From: Sphingomonas sp.
GTDB lineage: Bacteria > Pseudomonadota > Alphaproteobacteria > Sphingomonadales > Sphingomonadaceae
Length of the DNA: 58,180 nt
NCBI GenBank assembly: GCA_025356055.1
Contig: JANXUU010000135.1
Location: 1 to 58,180, forward strand
Direction of reading: 5' to 3'
Shown: positions 10,790-21,034 of the stretch, piece by piece
Layout of the letters: every line of letters begins with the position of its first letter
Numbering within the stretch: the first letter of the stretch is position 1
Made by a program: the position numbers and the translations under genes
Notes under the pieces: model-generated
Databases searched by the model: none
What the model was told of the DNA's origin: nothing
The model's input: the letters and a program-made list of their open reading frames with translations, nothing else

Positions 10790-12125
10790 CGCGCCCGATG
10801 ATCCCGGGATCGTAACCGGGCGGATTGACGCTGACGGCCGGCTGATCGCGGCCGATGCGCCGCTGGCTGCGCTTCAGGTCGAAGCGGGCTCGTCGCTCGG
10901 CGCGCGACTGGCCTTGCCCCAGATCGCCGCGGTGGTGCGGCTTGCGCGAGAGCTTGGCGTGTCGCTGTCTCGCCCGGTGACGGCGGCGGGTGCAAGCCAC
11001 GATTTTGATCTGTGGGTGAGAGCGACGATCGAGGGCGATGAAGTTGCGCTAGAGATCGAGGGGTGGCGCCCTCGTCCGCCGGCGGCACCACGGCTCGACC
11101 TGATGCTCGCCGCCGATGACGACGCGACGATGGCACGAGACCCGGCAACAGGCGGGTGGGCGACCGATGCCGAACTGAAGCTGACGGCGCTTGCTCGTGA
11201 TCTGGCTCAGCGGCTCAAGATAGATCCGGCCGATGCGATGGGGCAGCCGCTAACCCGCTATCTCAAGCTGGACGAAGATGACGACGGGGCGTTGCCGCTG
11301 CTTGCGGGCTTAGCGTCTCGCGCAGCCTTCACTGGCCAGCAGGCGAGTCCGCGCAATGGCGACGGCGTGGCATTACTGTTGTCTGGCGATGTGCTGCGCG
11401 ACGAGGCAGGCAAGTTTGCCGGTTTCGCCGGGCGCGCCCTGCCGCCAGCCCGAACACTTTCGGTAGTGCCGTCGAGCGAACCCGAGGGGGTTGGTTTCAC
11501 CGCCGGCCTCGATCGTGCACTGCGCACCCCGCTCGACCGGATCATCGCTGCGGCGGACAAAATCGTCGAACGCAGCGATGGCCCGCTGCGTAGCGACTAT
11601 GCCAGTTATGCGACGGACATTGCCGCCGCGGGGCGCCACCTGATGGCGGTCATCCGCACGATGAGCGAAAGTAGCGCGACGTCGGGTCCAGTGGACCTTA
11701 TCGCGGCATCGTCGGAAGCAGGGTCGTTGGTCGCCTCGAGTGGGGCGGTCAAGGGCGTAGCGGTCGACCTGAAGGCGTCATCGCAGCTGATTGCGCGCGG
11801 CAACAAACGTGATGTCATCCAGATCATCGTCAACATTTTGAGCAACGCAGTGCGCCATTCGCCGCCGGGGGGGTCGGTTACTATCAGCATTGCCGAGGAG
11901 GGCGGTCGCGCGCTGCTGACAGTCGCCGATCGCGGACCAGGAATCGCGGCCGACGATCAGCGCCGCATTTTCGAACGCTACGAACGGCTGGGCAACGCGG
12001 AGCCGGGGACGGGGCTCGGCCTTTCCATCGCCCAAAACCTTGCCCGAAGAATGGGCGGCGACATTCTCCTAGACAGTGCACCCGGCGAGGGATCGCGTTT
12101 TACGGTCGCGCTACCGCTCGCTTAG
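10782..12125 (+). CDS. Histidine-kinase-like protein with Arg in place of the phospho-acceptor His
   Basis: A 447-residue soluble sensor-kinase-like protein. A PAS-like N-terminal half is followed by a DHp-like segment (about 240-300) and an HATPase_c domain with the N box ([14 protein letters not shown]), G1 box (DRGPGIA) and G2 box (GTGLGLSIA). The DHp motif normally written HELRTPL reads R-A-L-R-T-P-L here: residue 245 is Arg (CGT at 11514-11516) where the autophosphorylated His should be. ATP binding looks intact, but autophosphorylation at the canonical site is impossible. It may be a pseudokinase or signal-binding partner of the DUF2336 protein. GTG 10782 is chosen because no in-frame ATG precedes the conserved region. 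The stop interlocks with that of gltA. Confidence 0.85.
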   Translation: MASAPDDPGIVTGRIDADGRLIAADAPLAALQVEAGSSLGARLALPQIAAVVRLARELGVSLSRPVTAAGASHDFDLWVRATIEGDEVALEIEGWRPRPPAAPRLDLMLAADDDATMARDPATGGWATDAELKLTALARDLAQRLKIDPADAMGQPLTRYLKLDEDDDGALPLLAGLASRAAFTGQQASPRNGDGVALLLSGDVLRDEAGKFAGFAGRALPPARTLSVVPSSEPEGVGFTAGLDRALRTPLDRIIAAADKIVERSDGPLRSDYASYATDIAAAGRHLMAVIRTMSESSATSGPVDLIAASSEAGSLVASSGAVKGVAVDLKASSQLIARGNKRDVIQIIVNILSNAVRHSPPGGSVTISIAEEGGRALLTVADRGPGIAADDQRRIFERYERLGNAEPGTGLGLSIAQNLARRMGGDILLDSAPGEGSRFTVALPLA

Positions 12126-13405
12126 CGGTCGCCGACTGGGACGTAGTCGCGGTGGGCCTCACCGACATAAAGCTGGCGCGGGCGACCGATCTTTTGCTCG
12201 GGATCGGAGATCATCTCGTTCCACTGTGCGACCCAGCCGACGGTGCGGGCGAGCGCGAACAAGGCGGTAAACATCTCGGTCGGGAAGCCGATCGCGTTCA
12301 AGATAACGCCCGAATAGAAATCGACGTTGGGGTAGAGCTTCTTCTCGATGAAATAGGGATCGTTGAGCGCGATATGCTCAAGTTCCTTCGCCACATCGAG
12401 CACCGGATCGGTGATATTGAGTTCGCGCAGCACCTCGTCGGCGGTCGCCTTCATGACCCTCGCGCGCGGATCGAAATTCTTGTAGACGCGGTGGCCGAAA
12501 CCCATCAGCCGGAACGGGTCGTCCTTGTCCTTGGCGCGGGCGATATATTCGGGGATGCGCTTCACATCGCCGATCTCGCGCAGCATGTTGAGCGCGGCCT
12601 CGTTGGCACCGCCATGCGCCGGGCCCCACAGACAAGCGATCCCGGCGGCCATGCAAGCGAACGGGTTGGCACCCGATGATCCTGCAAGGCGGACAGTCGA
12701 GGTCGAGGCATTCTGTTCATGGTCGGCATGGAGGATGAAAATCTTGTCCATTGCCGCTTCGATGATCGGGTTGACGACATATTTCTCGGCTGGGACGCCG
12801 AACGTCATGCGCAGGAAATTGCCGGTGTAGGACAAGTCGTTCTGGGGATAGAGGAAAGGCTGCCCGACGCTGTACTTGTGCGCCATCGCGACCAGCGTCG
12901 GCATCTTAGCGATCAGGCGGTGCGACGCGATCATGCGCTGCTTGGGGTCAGTGATATCGGTCGAATCATGGTAGAAGGACGACAGCGCGCCGACCACGCC
13001 GCACAGGATCGCCATCGGGTGTGCGTCGCGGCGGAACCCACGGTAGAAAGTCGACAATTGCTCGTGGACCATGGTGTGGCGCGAGATCGTCCACGTGAAG
13101 TCGGCCAGCTCCTTTTCGCCCGGCAACTCGCCGTGGAGCAGCAAGTATGAGACTTCCATGAAGCTCGACTTCTCGGCAAGCTGGTCAATGGGATAGCCGC
13201 GGTGAAGGAGGATTCCGGCGTCGCCGTCGATGTAGGTAATCGCGCTCTGGCACGCTGCGGTCGAGGTGAAGCCAGGATCATATGTGAACATGCCAGTATC
13301 GGCGTAGAACCTGCGGATATCGACCACTTCGGGCCCGACCGTTCCGGGCAGGGTTGGATAGCTTTTCTCAGTGGTGCCGGTCTTGATCATGGTCGGCTCG
13401 GTCAT
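12122..13405 (-). CDS. gltA: Citrate synthase
   Basis: Condenses acetyl-CoA and oxaloacetate at the entry of the TCA cycle. With 427 residues it matches the hexameric type II enzyme of Gram-negatives. Visible signatures are the N-terminal [29 protein letters not shown]-type segment ([11 protein letters not shown]), the histidine region [25 protein letters not shown] and the C-terminal [13 protein letters not shown]. The ATG overlaps the gltX stop in an ATGA, so gltX and gltA form one transcript, an arrangement usual in sphingomonads. Confidence 0.97.
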   Translation of the reverse strand: MTEPTMIKTGTTEKSYPTLPGTVGPEVVDIRRFYADTGMFTYDPGFTSTAACQSAITYIDGDAGILLHRGYPIDQLAEKSSFMEVSYLLLHGELPGEKELADFTWTISRHTMVHEQLSTFYRGFRRDAHPMAILCGVVGALSSFYHDSTDITDPKQRMIASHRLIAKMPTLVAMAHKYSVGQPFLYPQNDLSYTGNFLRMTFGVPAEKYVVNPIIEAAMDKIFILHADHEQNASTSTVRLAGSSGANPFACMAAGIACLWGPAHGGANEAALNMLREIGDVKRIPEYIARAKDKDDPFRLMGFGHRVYKNFDPRARVMKATADEVLRELNITDPVLDVAKELEHIALNDPYFIEKKLYPNVDFYSGVILNAIGFPTEMFTALFALARTVGWVAQWNEMISDPEQKIGRPRQLYVGEAHRDYVPVGDR

Positions 13406-14799
13406 TCGGTCGGCTCCAACTGGTCGTCGATGCGGGCAATGCTTTCGCCCTGCCCGAGGTGCAGGAGGACGTCAAAGATTCCGGGCGAAGTAGTCCGGCC
13501 GGTCAGCGCGGCGCGCAAAGGTTGAGCGATTTTTCCTAGTTTCTGGCCGGTTTCTTCGGCGACCTGACGGACTGCGGCTTCGATCGCCTCGAGGGTCCAG
13601 GCACGGAGGGCGGCAAACGCGGCCTTCGTCGTCGCAAGGAGGACCCGCGAATCGGGGGTGAGCAGCGCCGCTGCGGCGGGGTCGAGGGTCAGCGGTCGCT
13701 GTTCGAACAAGAAGCGCGCTCCGTCTGCCAAAGCATTGAGATCATGCGCTCGGGCCTTGATCTCGGGCATCGCGCGGATGAGTAGATCGAGACCTTTGTC
13801 GCTGATCCCAAGCTTGTGCTCGATCAGCTTCGCTAGTCGCGCGTCGTCGGCCTCACGGATATAGTGGCCGTTGAGATTTTCGAGCTTCTTCCAGTCCATC
13901 CGCGACGGGCTCTTGCCGACATGGTCGAGATCAAACCATTCGATTGCCTGCTCCCGCGCGAAAATCTCGTCGTCGCCATGGCCCCAGCCAAGCCGCAGGA
14001 GATAATTCACCAAAGCCTCGGGGAGGATGCCCATCTCGTCGCGATAGGCGTCGACCCCCAGCGCACCATGGCGCTTCGACAATTTCGCGCCGTCGGGACC
14101 GTGGATCAGCGGGATATGGGCGTAGGATGGTTCTTCCCACCGCATCGCACGAACAATCGTCAACTGCCTGAACGCATTATTTAAATGATCGTCACCGCGG
14201 ATCACATGGCTGACCTGCATGTCGTAATCATCGACGACCACCGCGAGCATGTAGGTCGGTGAGCCGTCGGAGCGCAGCAGGACCATGTCGTCGAGCTCGG
14301 CATTGGCGACGGTAACTCGGCCCTGAACGAGGTCGTCGATGACCGTCTCGCCCTCCGTCGGCGCCTTGATGCGGACGACAAACGGGCGGGCTTCGGCAGG
14401 GGCATCACGGTCGCGCCATTCGCTGGTCAGGCGGAACGGGCGGCGTTCGGCCTGTGCGGCGGCGCGGCGTGTCGCCAGTTCCTCGGGGGTGAGGAAACAA
14501 CGATAGGCCTGCCCCTTGGCGAGCAACTGCTCCGCGACTTCGGCGTGGCGACCGGCGCGGTCGAACTGGAACACCGGCGGCTCGTCGCCGCTGATGCCGA
14601 GCCAGTCGAGCCCGTCGATGATTGCGTCGATCGCCGGTTGGGTCGAGCGGGCGCGGTCGGTGTCCTCGATGCGGACAAGATACTTGCCCCCATGGTGGCG
14701 CGCGAACAACCAGTTGAACAGCGCGGTGCGCGCGCCGCCGATGTGGAGAAAGCCGGTTGGCGAGGGCGCGAACCGTGTAACTACTGGCCTTGCGCTCAC
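13402..14799 (-). CDS. gltX: Glutamate--tRNA ligase
   Basis: Class I aminoacyl-tRNA synthetase charging tRNA-Glu, and probably tRNA-Gln in organisms using GatCAB. The 465 residues carry the HIGH-equivalent HIGG at residues 19-22 ([15 protein letters not shown]) and the KMSKS-equivalent KLSKR at 239-243. The start is GTG 14799 with an AGGAAAGG ribosome site just upstream; an open frame continuing to 15540 is antisense to comEC and not real. Only 28 bases separate this start from that of divergent comEC. Confidence 0.96.
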   Translation of the reverse strand: MSARPVVTRFAPSPTGFLHIGGARTALFNWLFARHHGGKYLVRIEDTDRARSTQPAIDAIIDGLDWLGISGDEPPVFQFDRAGRHAEVAEQLLAKGQAYRCFLTPEELATRRAAAQAERRPFRLTSEWRDRDAPAEARPFVVRIKAPTEGETVIDDLVQGRVTVANAELDDMVLLRSDGSPTYMLAVVVDDYDMQVSHVIRGDDHLNNAFRQLTIVRAMRWEEPSYAHIPLIHGPDGAKLSKRHGALGVDAYRDEMGILPEALVNYLLRLGWGHGDDEIFAREQAIEWFDLDHVGKSPSRMDWKKLENLNGHYIREADDARLAKLIEHKLGISDKGLDLLIRAMPEIKARAHDLNALADGARFLFEQRPLTLDPAAAALLTPDSRVLLATTKAAFAALRAWTLEAIEAAVRQVAEETGQKLGKIAQPLRAALTGRTTSPGIFDVLLHLGQGESIARIDDQLEPTE

Positions 14800-14827
14800 G
14801 CGGCCTTTCCTTTGTTCTAATGGCGAA

Positions 14828-16954
14828 ATGGAGTGGGCCAGCGACCCTAGCATAGCCGGTTCGCCGCTGCCACTGGCAGCGTTCGCTGTCGGCGCGCGAA
14901 TCAGCCGGGTGTACAAGCGGACTGAAGCATTCCTCGACGCCCAGCGCGACCAACTGCCGTTGTGGAGCGCTGTGGGGTTAGGCGCGGGCATCGGGCTTTG
15001 GTTCTGGCTTGCAGGGCCGGCGCAGTGGATTGCGCTGATGTGCATTGCGGCGGGGGCCGCAATGGCGGGTTTCTTCATTGTACCCGGGCGTAGCGGCGCC
15101 GCGTTCGGGTGGCTGGGGTTGCTGGTCGCAGTCGGCGCCGGGGTGGTGTGGGGGCGGGCAGCCGTGGTCGCCGCACCAAGGCTTGAGCGGCCCGCAATCG
15201 CGCAATTCGACGCGACGCTTGTGATGGCGGAGCCGCGCGTCGCCGATGGTAAGCTGAGGCTCACGCTTGCCCCGCACGATCCCAAATTGCCGCCAAGAGT
15301 TCGAGTAACGCTCGACCTCGACAAGGCGCCGGCGGGCCTCAACGACGGGGCCGAGGTGCGCCTGCGTGCTCGGCTCGCCCGGCCACCTTCAATGGCGCTT
15401 CCTGGCGAGCATGATTTTGCGCGCGACGCCTGGTTTCTCGGGCTCGGCGCGGTCGGCAAGGTGCTGGGCGAAGTAAAAGTCATCAAGGCAGCCGTGCCGT
15501 CGGGGCTGGACGGCCTCAGGAGCAGGCTCGATACGCACATTCAGCATTCGTTGCCGGGACCAGCGGGCACCATCGCGACGGCATTCGTCAGCGGCAATCA
15601 GAATGCTATCTCGAAGGACGATGCCAATGCCATGCGTCGCTCGGGACTGGCGCATTTGCTTTCGGTCAGCGGGCTGCACATCGCGGCGGTGGTCGCGGCG
15701 ACGATGTTCCTCTCTTTGCGCCTGCTGGCGCTGAGCGAAACGTTGGCGCTGCGCCTCAACCTGATGCTCGTGTCGGCTGGCTTCGCGGCAGCCGCGGGGA
15801 TCGGCTACACGTTGCTGACCGGCGCACAGGTGCCAACGGTACGAAGTTGTATCGCAGCGCTGCTGGTCCTTGCCGGAATGGCGCTTGGGCGAGAGGCGCT
15901 GAGCTTGCGGGTGGTTGCTGCGGGGGCGATGGTGGTGATGCTGGTCGCGCCTGATTCGATGGTCGGCCCGAGTTTCCAGATGAGTTTCGCTTCGGTGGCG
16001 ACTATCATTGCCTTGCATTCGGTCGGCCCGGTCAAGCGCTTCTTCGAGCGTCGCGAGGAAGGGCTTGTCCAGCGCGTGCTACGCAGTCTCGCTTCGTTAC
16101 TGCTGACCGGGCTGGCGGTCGAGTTCGCGCTGATGCCTTTTGCACTTTACCACTTCCACCGAGCCGGCTTTTATGGAGTGGTCGCCAAACTCGTCGCGAT
16201 TCCGCTGACCACTTTTGTGTCGATGCCTCTTGAGGCTGCGGCGCTGGCGCTTGATCCGATCGGCCTTAGCCATCCCCTGTGGATCGCGACGGGCTGGTCT
16301 CTCGACACGCTGCTATGGGTGGCCCACCGGGTGGCGGCGATTCCCGGCGCGGTGAGAATGCTCCCGGCGATGCCGACCGGCGCGTTCGTGGTGATGGTGA
16401 TCGGGGGGCTGTGGTGCTGCCTGTGGCGGGGGCGAGTGCGGGCGTGGGGCTTGGCGCCGCTTGCGTCGGGCGCGCTGGTGGCGGTAACTGCGCCGGCCCC
16501 GGATCTCCTTGTCAGCGGAGACGGGCGGCATGTCGCGCTGATCGCCGAGGATGGCATGCCATTGATGCTACGCGAGCGAGCCGGCGATTTCACGCGGAGC
16601 CTGTTCGCCGAAAGCGCCGGGTTCGATGGCGAGACGGGATGGATTGAAGATCGCCGCGGTTCGAATTGCAACGCCGACGCTTGTTCGTTCGAAGTCGAAA
16701 GGGGCGGGCGAAGATGGCATGTGCTGGCGTTCCGTTCGTCCTATCTCTCTCCATGGCAGGCCACGGTCGATGCTTGTGCGAGTGCGGATATTGTTGTCGC
16801 CGACCGCCGTTTGCCACGCGGATGCACTCCACGCTGGCTGAAACTCGATCGGACGTTGCTTGCACAAAGCGGGGGACTGGCGATCCGGTTGAACAGCAGC
16901 CCCGTCGTCACGACCGTTGCTGAGCGCGTAGGCCGCCACCCTTGGTCGGACTGA
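14828..16954 (+). CDS. comEC: ComEC/Rec2-family DNA-uptake membrane channel
   Basis: Inner-membrane protein of the competence family, proposed to pass single-stranded DNA into the cytoplasm. The 708 residues show a DUF4131-like N-terminal part, then the ComEC/Rec2 core with [36 protein letters not shown] and many membrane helices. The C-terminus (about 560-708) begins like the metallo-beta-lactamase domain ([11 protein letters not shown]) but lacks an HxHxDH site, as in the shorter alphaproteobacterial forms. ATG 14828 is the first start in frame after the gltX divergent region. Whether this organism is naturally competent cannot be told. Confidence 0.93.
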   Translation: MEWASDPSIAGSPLPLAAFAVGARISRVYKRTEAFLDAQRDQLPLWSAVGLGAGIGLWFWLAGPAQWIALMCIAAGAAMAGFFIVPGRSGAAFGWLGLLVAVGAGVVWGRAAVVAAPRLERPAIAQFDATLVMAEPRVADGKLRLTLAPHDPKLPPRVRVTLDLDKAPAGLNDGAEVRLRARLARPPSMALPGEHDFARDAWFLGLGAVGKVLGEVKVIKAAVPSGLDGLRSRLDTHIQHSLPGPAGTIATAFVSGNQNAISKDDANAMRRSGLAHLLSVSGLHIAAVVAATMFLSLRLLALSETLALRLNLMLVSAGFAAAAGIGYTLLTGAQVPTVRSCIAALLVLAGMALGREALSLRVVAAGAMVVMLVAPDSMVGPSFQMSFASVATIIALHSVGPVKRFFERREEGLVQRVLRSLASLLLTGLAVEFALMPFALYHFHRAGFYGVVAKLVAIPLTTFVSMPLEAAALALDPIGLSHPLWIATGWSLDTLLWVAHRVAAIPGAVRMLPAMPTGAFVVMVIGGLWCCLWRGRVRAWGLAPLASGALVAVTAPAPDLLVSGDGRHVALIAEDGMPLMLRERAGDFTRSLFAESAGFDGETGWIEDRRGSNCNADACSFEVERGGRRWHVLAFRSSYLSPWQATVDACASADIVVADRRLPRGCTPRWLKLDRTLLAQSGGLAIRLNSSPVVTTVAERVGRHPWSD

Positions 16955-17025
16955 GCTTGCTCGCCAGCAGCAATGTAAACTGCTATGAAAATGGACCGAC
17001 CAAACTTGAAGAGGGAGCCGTTTAA

Positions 17026-17298
17026 ATGCCGCAATTTGTGATCGAACGCGAAATGCCCGGCGCTGGTCGACTCAGTGCCGAAGCTCTCAAGGGAGCAAGC
17101 CAGGGAAGTTGCAAAGTGCTTCGCGAACTCGGAACGGAAATTCAGTGGGTGCACAGCTATGTCACTGACGACAAAATCTACTGCGTTTATCGCGCGCCAA
17201 ACGAGCAATTGATCCGTCAGCACGCCGAAACCGCCGGCTTCCCTGCCAATTCAATCACGCAGGTACGAGCGACAATCGATCCGACGACTGCGGACTAG
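17026..17298 (+). CDS. DUF4242 (nickel-binding-like) small protein
   Basis: A 90-residue soluble protein of the ferredoxin-like DUF4242 type: MPQFVIEREMPGAGRLS at the start, WVHSYVTDDKIYCVYRAPNE in the middle and a final HAETAGFPANSITQV helix-strand. One characterised relative in Streptomyces binds nickel; whether this copy binds metal is unknown. A good ribosome site (GAGGGAG, 17011-17017) sets the start. Local base composition is slightly lower in GC than the flanking comEC. It stands alone between comEC and a decayed VOC gene. Confidence 0.85.
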   Translation: MPQFVIEREMPGAGRLSAEALKGASQGSCKVLRELGTEIQWVHSYVTDDKIYCVYRAPNEQLIRQHAETAGFPANSITQVRATIDPTTAD

Positions 17299-17314
17299 TC
17301 CCTCATACCGCGCT

Positions 17315-17632
17315 CTAAACCGCAACTTCACTTCCTTACGGATCGATGAAATGAAAGCGGCGTCTTCCTGGAAGGACGAAGATTGGCCGCGCGGTAACCC
17401 CGCCCGAATTGGTAACCGCGTCGAGCGCGGCGTCGAGATCGGTCACGCGGATCACTGGGCGCGGCGCCGACAGCGCATCTTCCTGCTGACCGTTGAGTCC
17501 AACATCGACGATGCCGCCCCGGGTGGCGGCATAAACGGATTCGAAGTCTGTGGACGTCCATCCAAACGCCTTGGTGTAAAAAGCGCGCGTAAGCTTGTGG
17601 GCGGCGAAGCTCGGCAATTCGACATAGTCAAT
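17315..17632 (-). pseudogene. VOC/glyoxalase-family gene, apparently decaying
   Basis: The frame encodes IDYVELPSF...RAFYTKAFGW, IVDVGLNG, PVIRVTDLDAALDAV and RFHFIDP, all typical of short VOC (glyoxalase-fold) proteins. Two defects are visible. No ATG, GTG or TTG precedes the conserved first strand IDYVEL; the codon at that point is ATT (17630-17632), and the only usual start is a TTG after the strand (17617). At the other end IDP is followed by TAA (17336-17338), then G-S-E-V-A-V and TAG, matching the family ending DPSGNELAV with the Ser codon changed to stop. It could still yield a slightly short protein from ATT. It lies just after lexA on the same strand. Confidence 0.65.
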
Positions 17633-17664
17633 CCGCGCCTCTTTTCGGACACCCTTAGTAGCGC

Positions 17665-18318
17665 CTAGTAGCGCCGGATAAGGCCGGCGAGACGGCCCTG
17701 GATACGGACCTGCTCGGGGCGGTAGCGCTGCGCCTCGTAATGGCGGTTGGCCGGGTCAAGACGGATCATCTGGCCTTCGCGGCGAAAAGTCTTGAGCGTC
17801 GCTTCGGCCTCGTCGATCAGCGCGACGACGATTTCGCCTTCGCGCGCCGTGTCGACCTTACAAATGAGCGCATAGTCGCCGTCGAGGATGCCCTCCTCGA
17901 CCATCGAATCGCCCGACACTTCAAGCGCATAATGTTCGCCGGGTCCAAGCAATGCGGCGGGGACGGCGAAGGCGCCGCTTCCCTGCAGTGCTTCGATCGG
18001 CGTGCCCGCAGCTATCCGCCCGTGCATCGGGATCTCTATGATGTCGTTGGCCGCGACGCGAAGCCGGACCCGGGCGGCCGCGGGGGCCGCCGCTGCCTTG
18101 GCGAGTTCGGGCATCTTGAGAACCTCAAGCGCCCGCGCGCGGTTGGGCAGGCGACGGATGAACTGTCGCTCCTCGAGCGCCGAAATCAGTCGGTGGACTC
18201 CCGACTTGGACTTGAGTTCGAGCGCCTCGCGCATCTCGTCGAAGCTCGGGCTAATCCCGTTCTCCCCAAGTCGCAGATGAATGAAGTTGAGCAATTCATG
18301 CTGTTTTGCCGTAAGCAT
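17665..18318 (-). CDS. lexA: LexA repressor, master regulator of the SOS response
   Basis: Represses DNA-repair genes and undergoes RecA-stimulated self-cleavage after DNA damage. The 217 residues have the winged-helix N-terminus ([38 protein letters not shown]) and the S24 peptidase half with cleavage site A104-G105, nucleophile S138 (GDSM) and general base K176 (ATLKTF). ATG 18318 gives the canonical start; a longer frame upstream is not used. An alphaproteobacterial SOS box lies 27 bases upstream of the start, indicating autoregulation. Confidence 0.97.
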   Translation of the reverse strand: MLTAKQHELLNFIHLRLGENGISPSFDEMREALELKSKSGVHRLISALEERQFIRRLPNRARALEVLKMPELAKAAAAPAAARVRLRVAANDIIEIPMHGRIAAGTPIEALQGSGAFAVPAALLGPGEHYALEVSGDSMVEEGILDGDYALICKVDTAREGEIVVALIDEAEATLKTFRREGQMIRLDPANRHYEAQRYRPEQVRIQGRLAGLIRRY

Positions 18319-18344
18319 GTTCTCGTCCTCGTTGCGTTCCGTAG

Positions 18345-18359
18345 GAACAGATGCGGAAC
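18345..18359 (-). promoter_or_regulatory. SOS (LexA) box in the lexA promoter
   Basis: On the plus strand this reads GAAC-AGATGCG-GAAC; read toward lexA it is GTTC-N7-GTTC. This direct-repeat motif is the LexA box known for alphaproteobacteria and differs from the E. coli palindrome CTG-N10-CAG. The match is exact and its place just upstream of lexA fits autorepression. No other copy was noticed in the window, including upstream of uvrC. Confidence 0.88.
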
Positions 18360-18383
18360 GTGTAGGAAACGGCAGGCCCATCG

Positions 18384-18971
18384 TCAAGCGCGGATTCGCA
18401 CGAGTTCGGTGAATGCCTGCAGTAGCGCTTGTCCGCAGTCGCTGGCGATACTCTCCGGGTGGAATTGTACTCCGTAAGCGGGGGCTGAACGGTGCTGGAG
18501 CGCCATCACAGTACCGTCGTCACTCCACGCGGTGTCGACAAGCTCGTCGTGCAGCACGCCAGTCGCGAGCGAATGGTAGCGGGTGGCGTAGAAGGGCGAT
18601 GGCAAGGCGGCGAACAGCCCCGCGCCCTCGTGGTGGACGGCAAGGCTCTTGCCATGAACCGGGGCAACGCGCTCGATTGTGCCGCCGCAGGCGAGCGCGA
18701 TGACCTGGTGGCCGAGGCACACCCCGAGCAGGGGTTTTTCTGCATCGATGCAAGCGCGCGCGATGGCGATCGAGCTTATCGCTTCTGCGGGATGGCCCGG
18801 GCCGGGAGAGATCACCACGCCATCGATGTGTTGGTCGAGCGCATCTTGGATCCCGGTGTCGCTCGCCCGGACGACCCGGACCTCACCCCCCGCCATGCGC
18901 AGCTGATCGACCAGCATGAACGTGAAACTATCGTCATTGTCGATCATCAGCAGGCGTGGCCGGGCGATCAC
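18384..18971 (-). CDS. trpG: Anthranilate/aminodeoxychorismate synthase glutaminase subunit
   Basis: Class I glutamine amidotransferase that delivers ammonia to TrpE (tryptophan) or PabB (folate). The 195 residues contain the nucleophile C85 (GVCLGHQ) and H171/E173 (FHPES), plus the N-terminal [11 protein letters not shown] motif. GTG 18971 lies two bases after the ppiD stop, so it is the distal gene of a ppiD transcript. TrpE, trpD and trpC, which usually flank it in sphingomonads, are absent. It could equally be called pabA. Confidence 0.9.
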   Translation of the reverse strand: MIARPRLLMIDNDDSFTFMLVDQLRMAGGEVRVVRASDTGIQDALDQHIDGVVISPGPGHPAEAISSIAIARACIDAEKPLLGVCLGHQVIALACGGTIERVAPVHGKSLAVHHEGAGLFAALPSPFYATRYHSLATGVLHDELVDTAWSDDGTVMALQHRSAPAYGVQFHPESIASDCGQALLQAFTELVRIRA

Positions 18972-18973
18972 GC

Positions 18974-20923
18974 TTACTGTGCGGCACCCGCTGGGGTAGT
19001 CAGTCGTTGGCGAGTCGCAGCGATCGCCGCCTCGTTACGCTTGACCCCGACGCTCGCCTGCGCCGCAGCGAGGAATTGCTGGGCAAGTTCGTCCGAGGCG
19101 CCCCGCTGGAATTGGCCCTGAACCTGCGCGATGAGCGCGGGTTGGGTCAACGCATTGCCCGGGATAATTTTGACCGCGCGGACGACGGCATAGGCGTTGG
19201 CGGCGGGCATTCCCACCATCCGGCTCGTCCCTTCGGCGAGGCTGAACAGCATCTTGAGCGGAGGAAGTAGTGCTGGCGGGGCCTGTTCAAGCTGGGCGCG
19301 ACGGGCGTGGATCGGCGTCGGCGGGGGCAGCTTTACTCCGGCGGCGGCGATTGCCTGGGCAAGTGGCTGGCCGGCGGCGACCTTGGCGGCAATGGCGGTG
19401 GCGGCCGCCTTTGCGCGGACGAGGCCCTGCTGGGTGACCCAAGCGGCGGCGACGCGGGCGCGGATCTCAGTCAGCGGAGCGGGGACCGAGGGTAAGACCT
19501 TGCCGAGCGAGACCAGCGCAAAACCGGCGTCGCCGGGAAGCGTTTCGACCACCGGTTTGTCGTCGGGGGTCAGCTCGAAGCCCGACTTGAGCGCACCGCC
19601 AAGGTCGGGGGGAAAGACAAATTTGGGGTCAGCGAGCAGCTTGCCTTGGGCAGTAACAAGGGGCGTTTCGACCACCGCAAGCTTGTTGCGCGCGGCAACG
19701 TCGGCAAAGCTCTGCCCCTCGTCAATTCCGTCCTGGATGTGGTTGACGAGGTCGCCGAGCGCGTTTTTTCGCTTGTCGACGGTCAGTTTCGCGGCGATCA
19801 GCGCGCGCGCGGCAGCTAGGGTCTTGCCGGCGGCCGCCGTAACGCTTTCGACGCGCACGACGTGATAGCCCAGATCCGACTTGATCGGACCAATAATCGT
19901 TCCTGGCTTGACCCCGGCGGCGAACACCGCCGACGTAACTTTTCCACCGGTGAGTTCGCTGAATTGCGCGCGGGTCTGCGGGCCAACCGAGACGTCGGCG
20001 GCGCTGAAGCCAGCGGGCTGGGCAGCGGCGGCAAACGGCCCGTTTTTCGCGCGCATGGCGATCCCGGCGGCGGTAGCGGCGTCGGTAGCCACCGCCTGGC
20101 TGATCACGCGAGTCTCGCTCGCCCCAAAGTCAGCTTGGTGAGCATTATAGTATGTCGCGATTTCCTGGTCGCTCGGGGCGACGGCGGCGAGCTGCGCGGG
20201 GCCGAAGCGGGCAATGCGCAGGCTTCGCTGCTCGGGGACCGTGTAGCGCGCCTTGTTGGCGGCGTAATAGGCGGCCAGTTGGGCGTCGCTTGGGGTGAGC
20301 CCGGCGGTGAAGGCGCCCACGGGAATGACAGCCAATTCACCCTGCCGCTCCTCCAGCAGCATCGAGGCATAGGGCGCGGCGAGCCCAACCGCGAGGCGCG
20401 CATTGGCGGCGGCGGGGGCGAGCATTATTTGCTGGACGATCTGCTGGCCAAGGATGCGGCGAAGACCCTCGTCGGTCAGCCGCTGCTGGCCCAGGAACTG
20501 CCGATAGGCGGTGTCGGAAAATTTGCCGTCGAGACCGCGCGTCTGCGGGATCTGCGCGATTCCTGCGCCGACCAGGCGGGTCGACAGGACGAAGCCATGG
20601 TCGCCGGCAAAGGCGCTAAGTGCCCGCGCCTGGATCAGCGAGTCGACCAGCGGCGTGAAGGATGAGGCGAGGTCGGCATAAGTCGCGGCGGGGTTCTGTT
20701 CGCGCAGGCGGGCAAGCGCGCGGTCCATCGCTTCCGTGACGTCACGGTCGGTCACCTCCTCATCGCCGGTCTTGGCCAGCGTGCTCGAGCCGAGGCCGAA
20801 GTTGCTCCCCTTGAGCGAGCCGACGTCGCCCATCGCAAAGCTGGCGAGGATTGCGACGAAGAAAATCACGAGGATGCCAGTGCCGACCTTGGACTTGGAC
20901 AGGCGGCGGAAACTGTCGAGCAT
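18974..20923 (-). CDS. ppiD: Periplasmic folding chaperone, SurA/PpiD-type peptidyl-prolyl isomerase
   Basis: Membrane-anchored periplasmic chaperone assisting outer-membrane protein folding. The 649 residues start with MLDSFRRLSKSKVG, one signal-anchor helix at about 13-31, then a SurA_N-like helical domain, a parvulin-like rotamase segment (IIGPIKSDLGYHVVRVE at about 370-390) and a second helical part. ATG 20923 is chosen over the open frame reaching 21004 because it places the anchor at the N-terminus as in the family. The gene is divergent from tpiA with a 111-base promoter region between, and trpG follows two bases after its stop. Confidence 0.92.
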   Translation of the reverse strand: MLDSFRRLSKSKVGTGILVIFFVAILASFAMGDVGSLKGSNFGLGSSTLAKTGDEEVTDRDVTEAMDRALARLREQNPAATYADLASSFTPLVDSLIQARALSAFAGDHGFVLSTRLVGAGIAQIPQTRGLDGKFSDTAYRQFLGQQRLTDEGLRRILGQQIVQQIMLAPAAANARLAVGLAAPYASMLLEERQGELAVIPVGAFTAGLTPSDAQLAAYYAANKARYTVPEQRSLRIARFGPAQLAAVAPSDQEIATYYNAHQADFGASETRVISQAVATDAATAAGIAMRAKNGPFAAAAQPAGFSAADVSVGPQTRAQFSELTGGKVTSAVFAAGVKPGTIIGPIKSDLGYHVVRVESVTAAAGKTLAAARALIAAKLTVDKRKNALGDLVNHIQDGIDEGQSFADVAARNKLAVVETPLVTAQGKLLADPKFVFPPDLGGALKSGFELTPDDKPVVETLPGDAGFALVSLGKVLPSVPAPLTEIRARVAAAWVTQQGLVRAKAAATAIAAKVAAGQPLAQAIAAAGVKLPPPTPIHARRAQLEQAPPALLPPLKMLFSLAEGTSRMVGMPAANAYAVVRAVKIIPGNALTQPALIAQVQGQFQRGASDELAQQFLAAAQASVGVKRNEAAIAATRQRLTTPAGAAQ

Positions 20924-21034
20924 GACGCGGGGGCCTCGTGAGTGCGGTGGTACGGAAAGCGGTTGCTTTAGGGGCGGAAGGGCGATTGGCGCAAGGCGAA
21001 GCACTTGCTAGGCGACGATGAAGAGGGAGACGAT

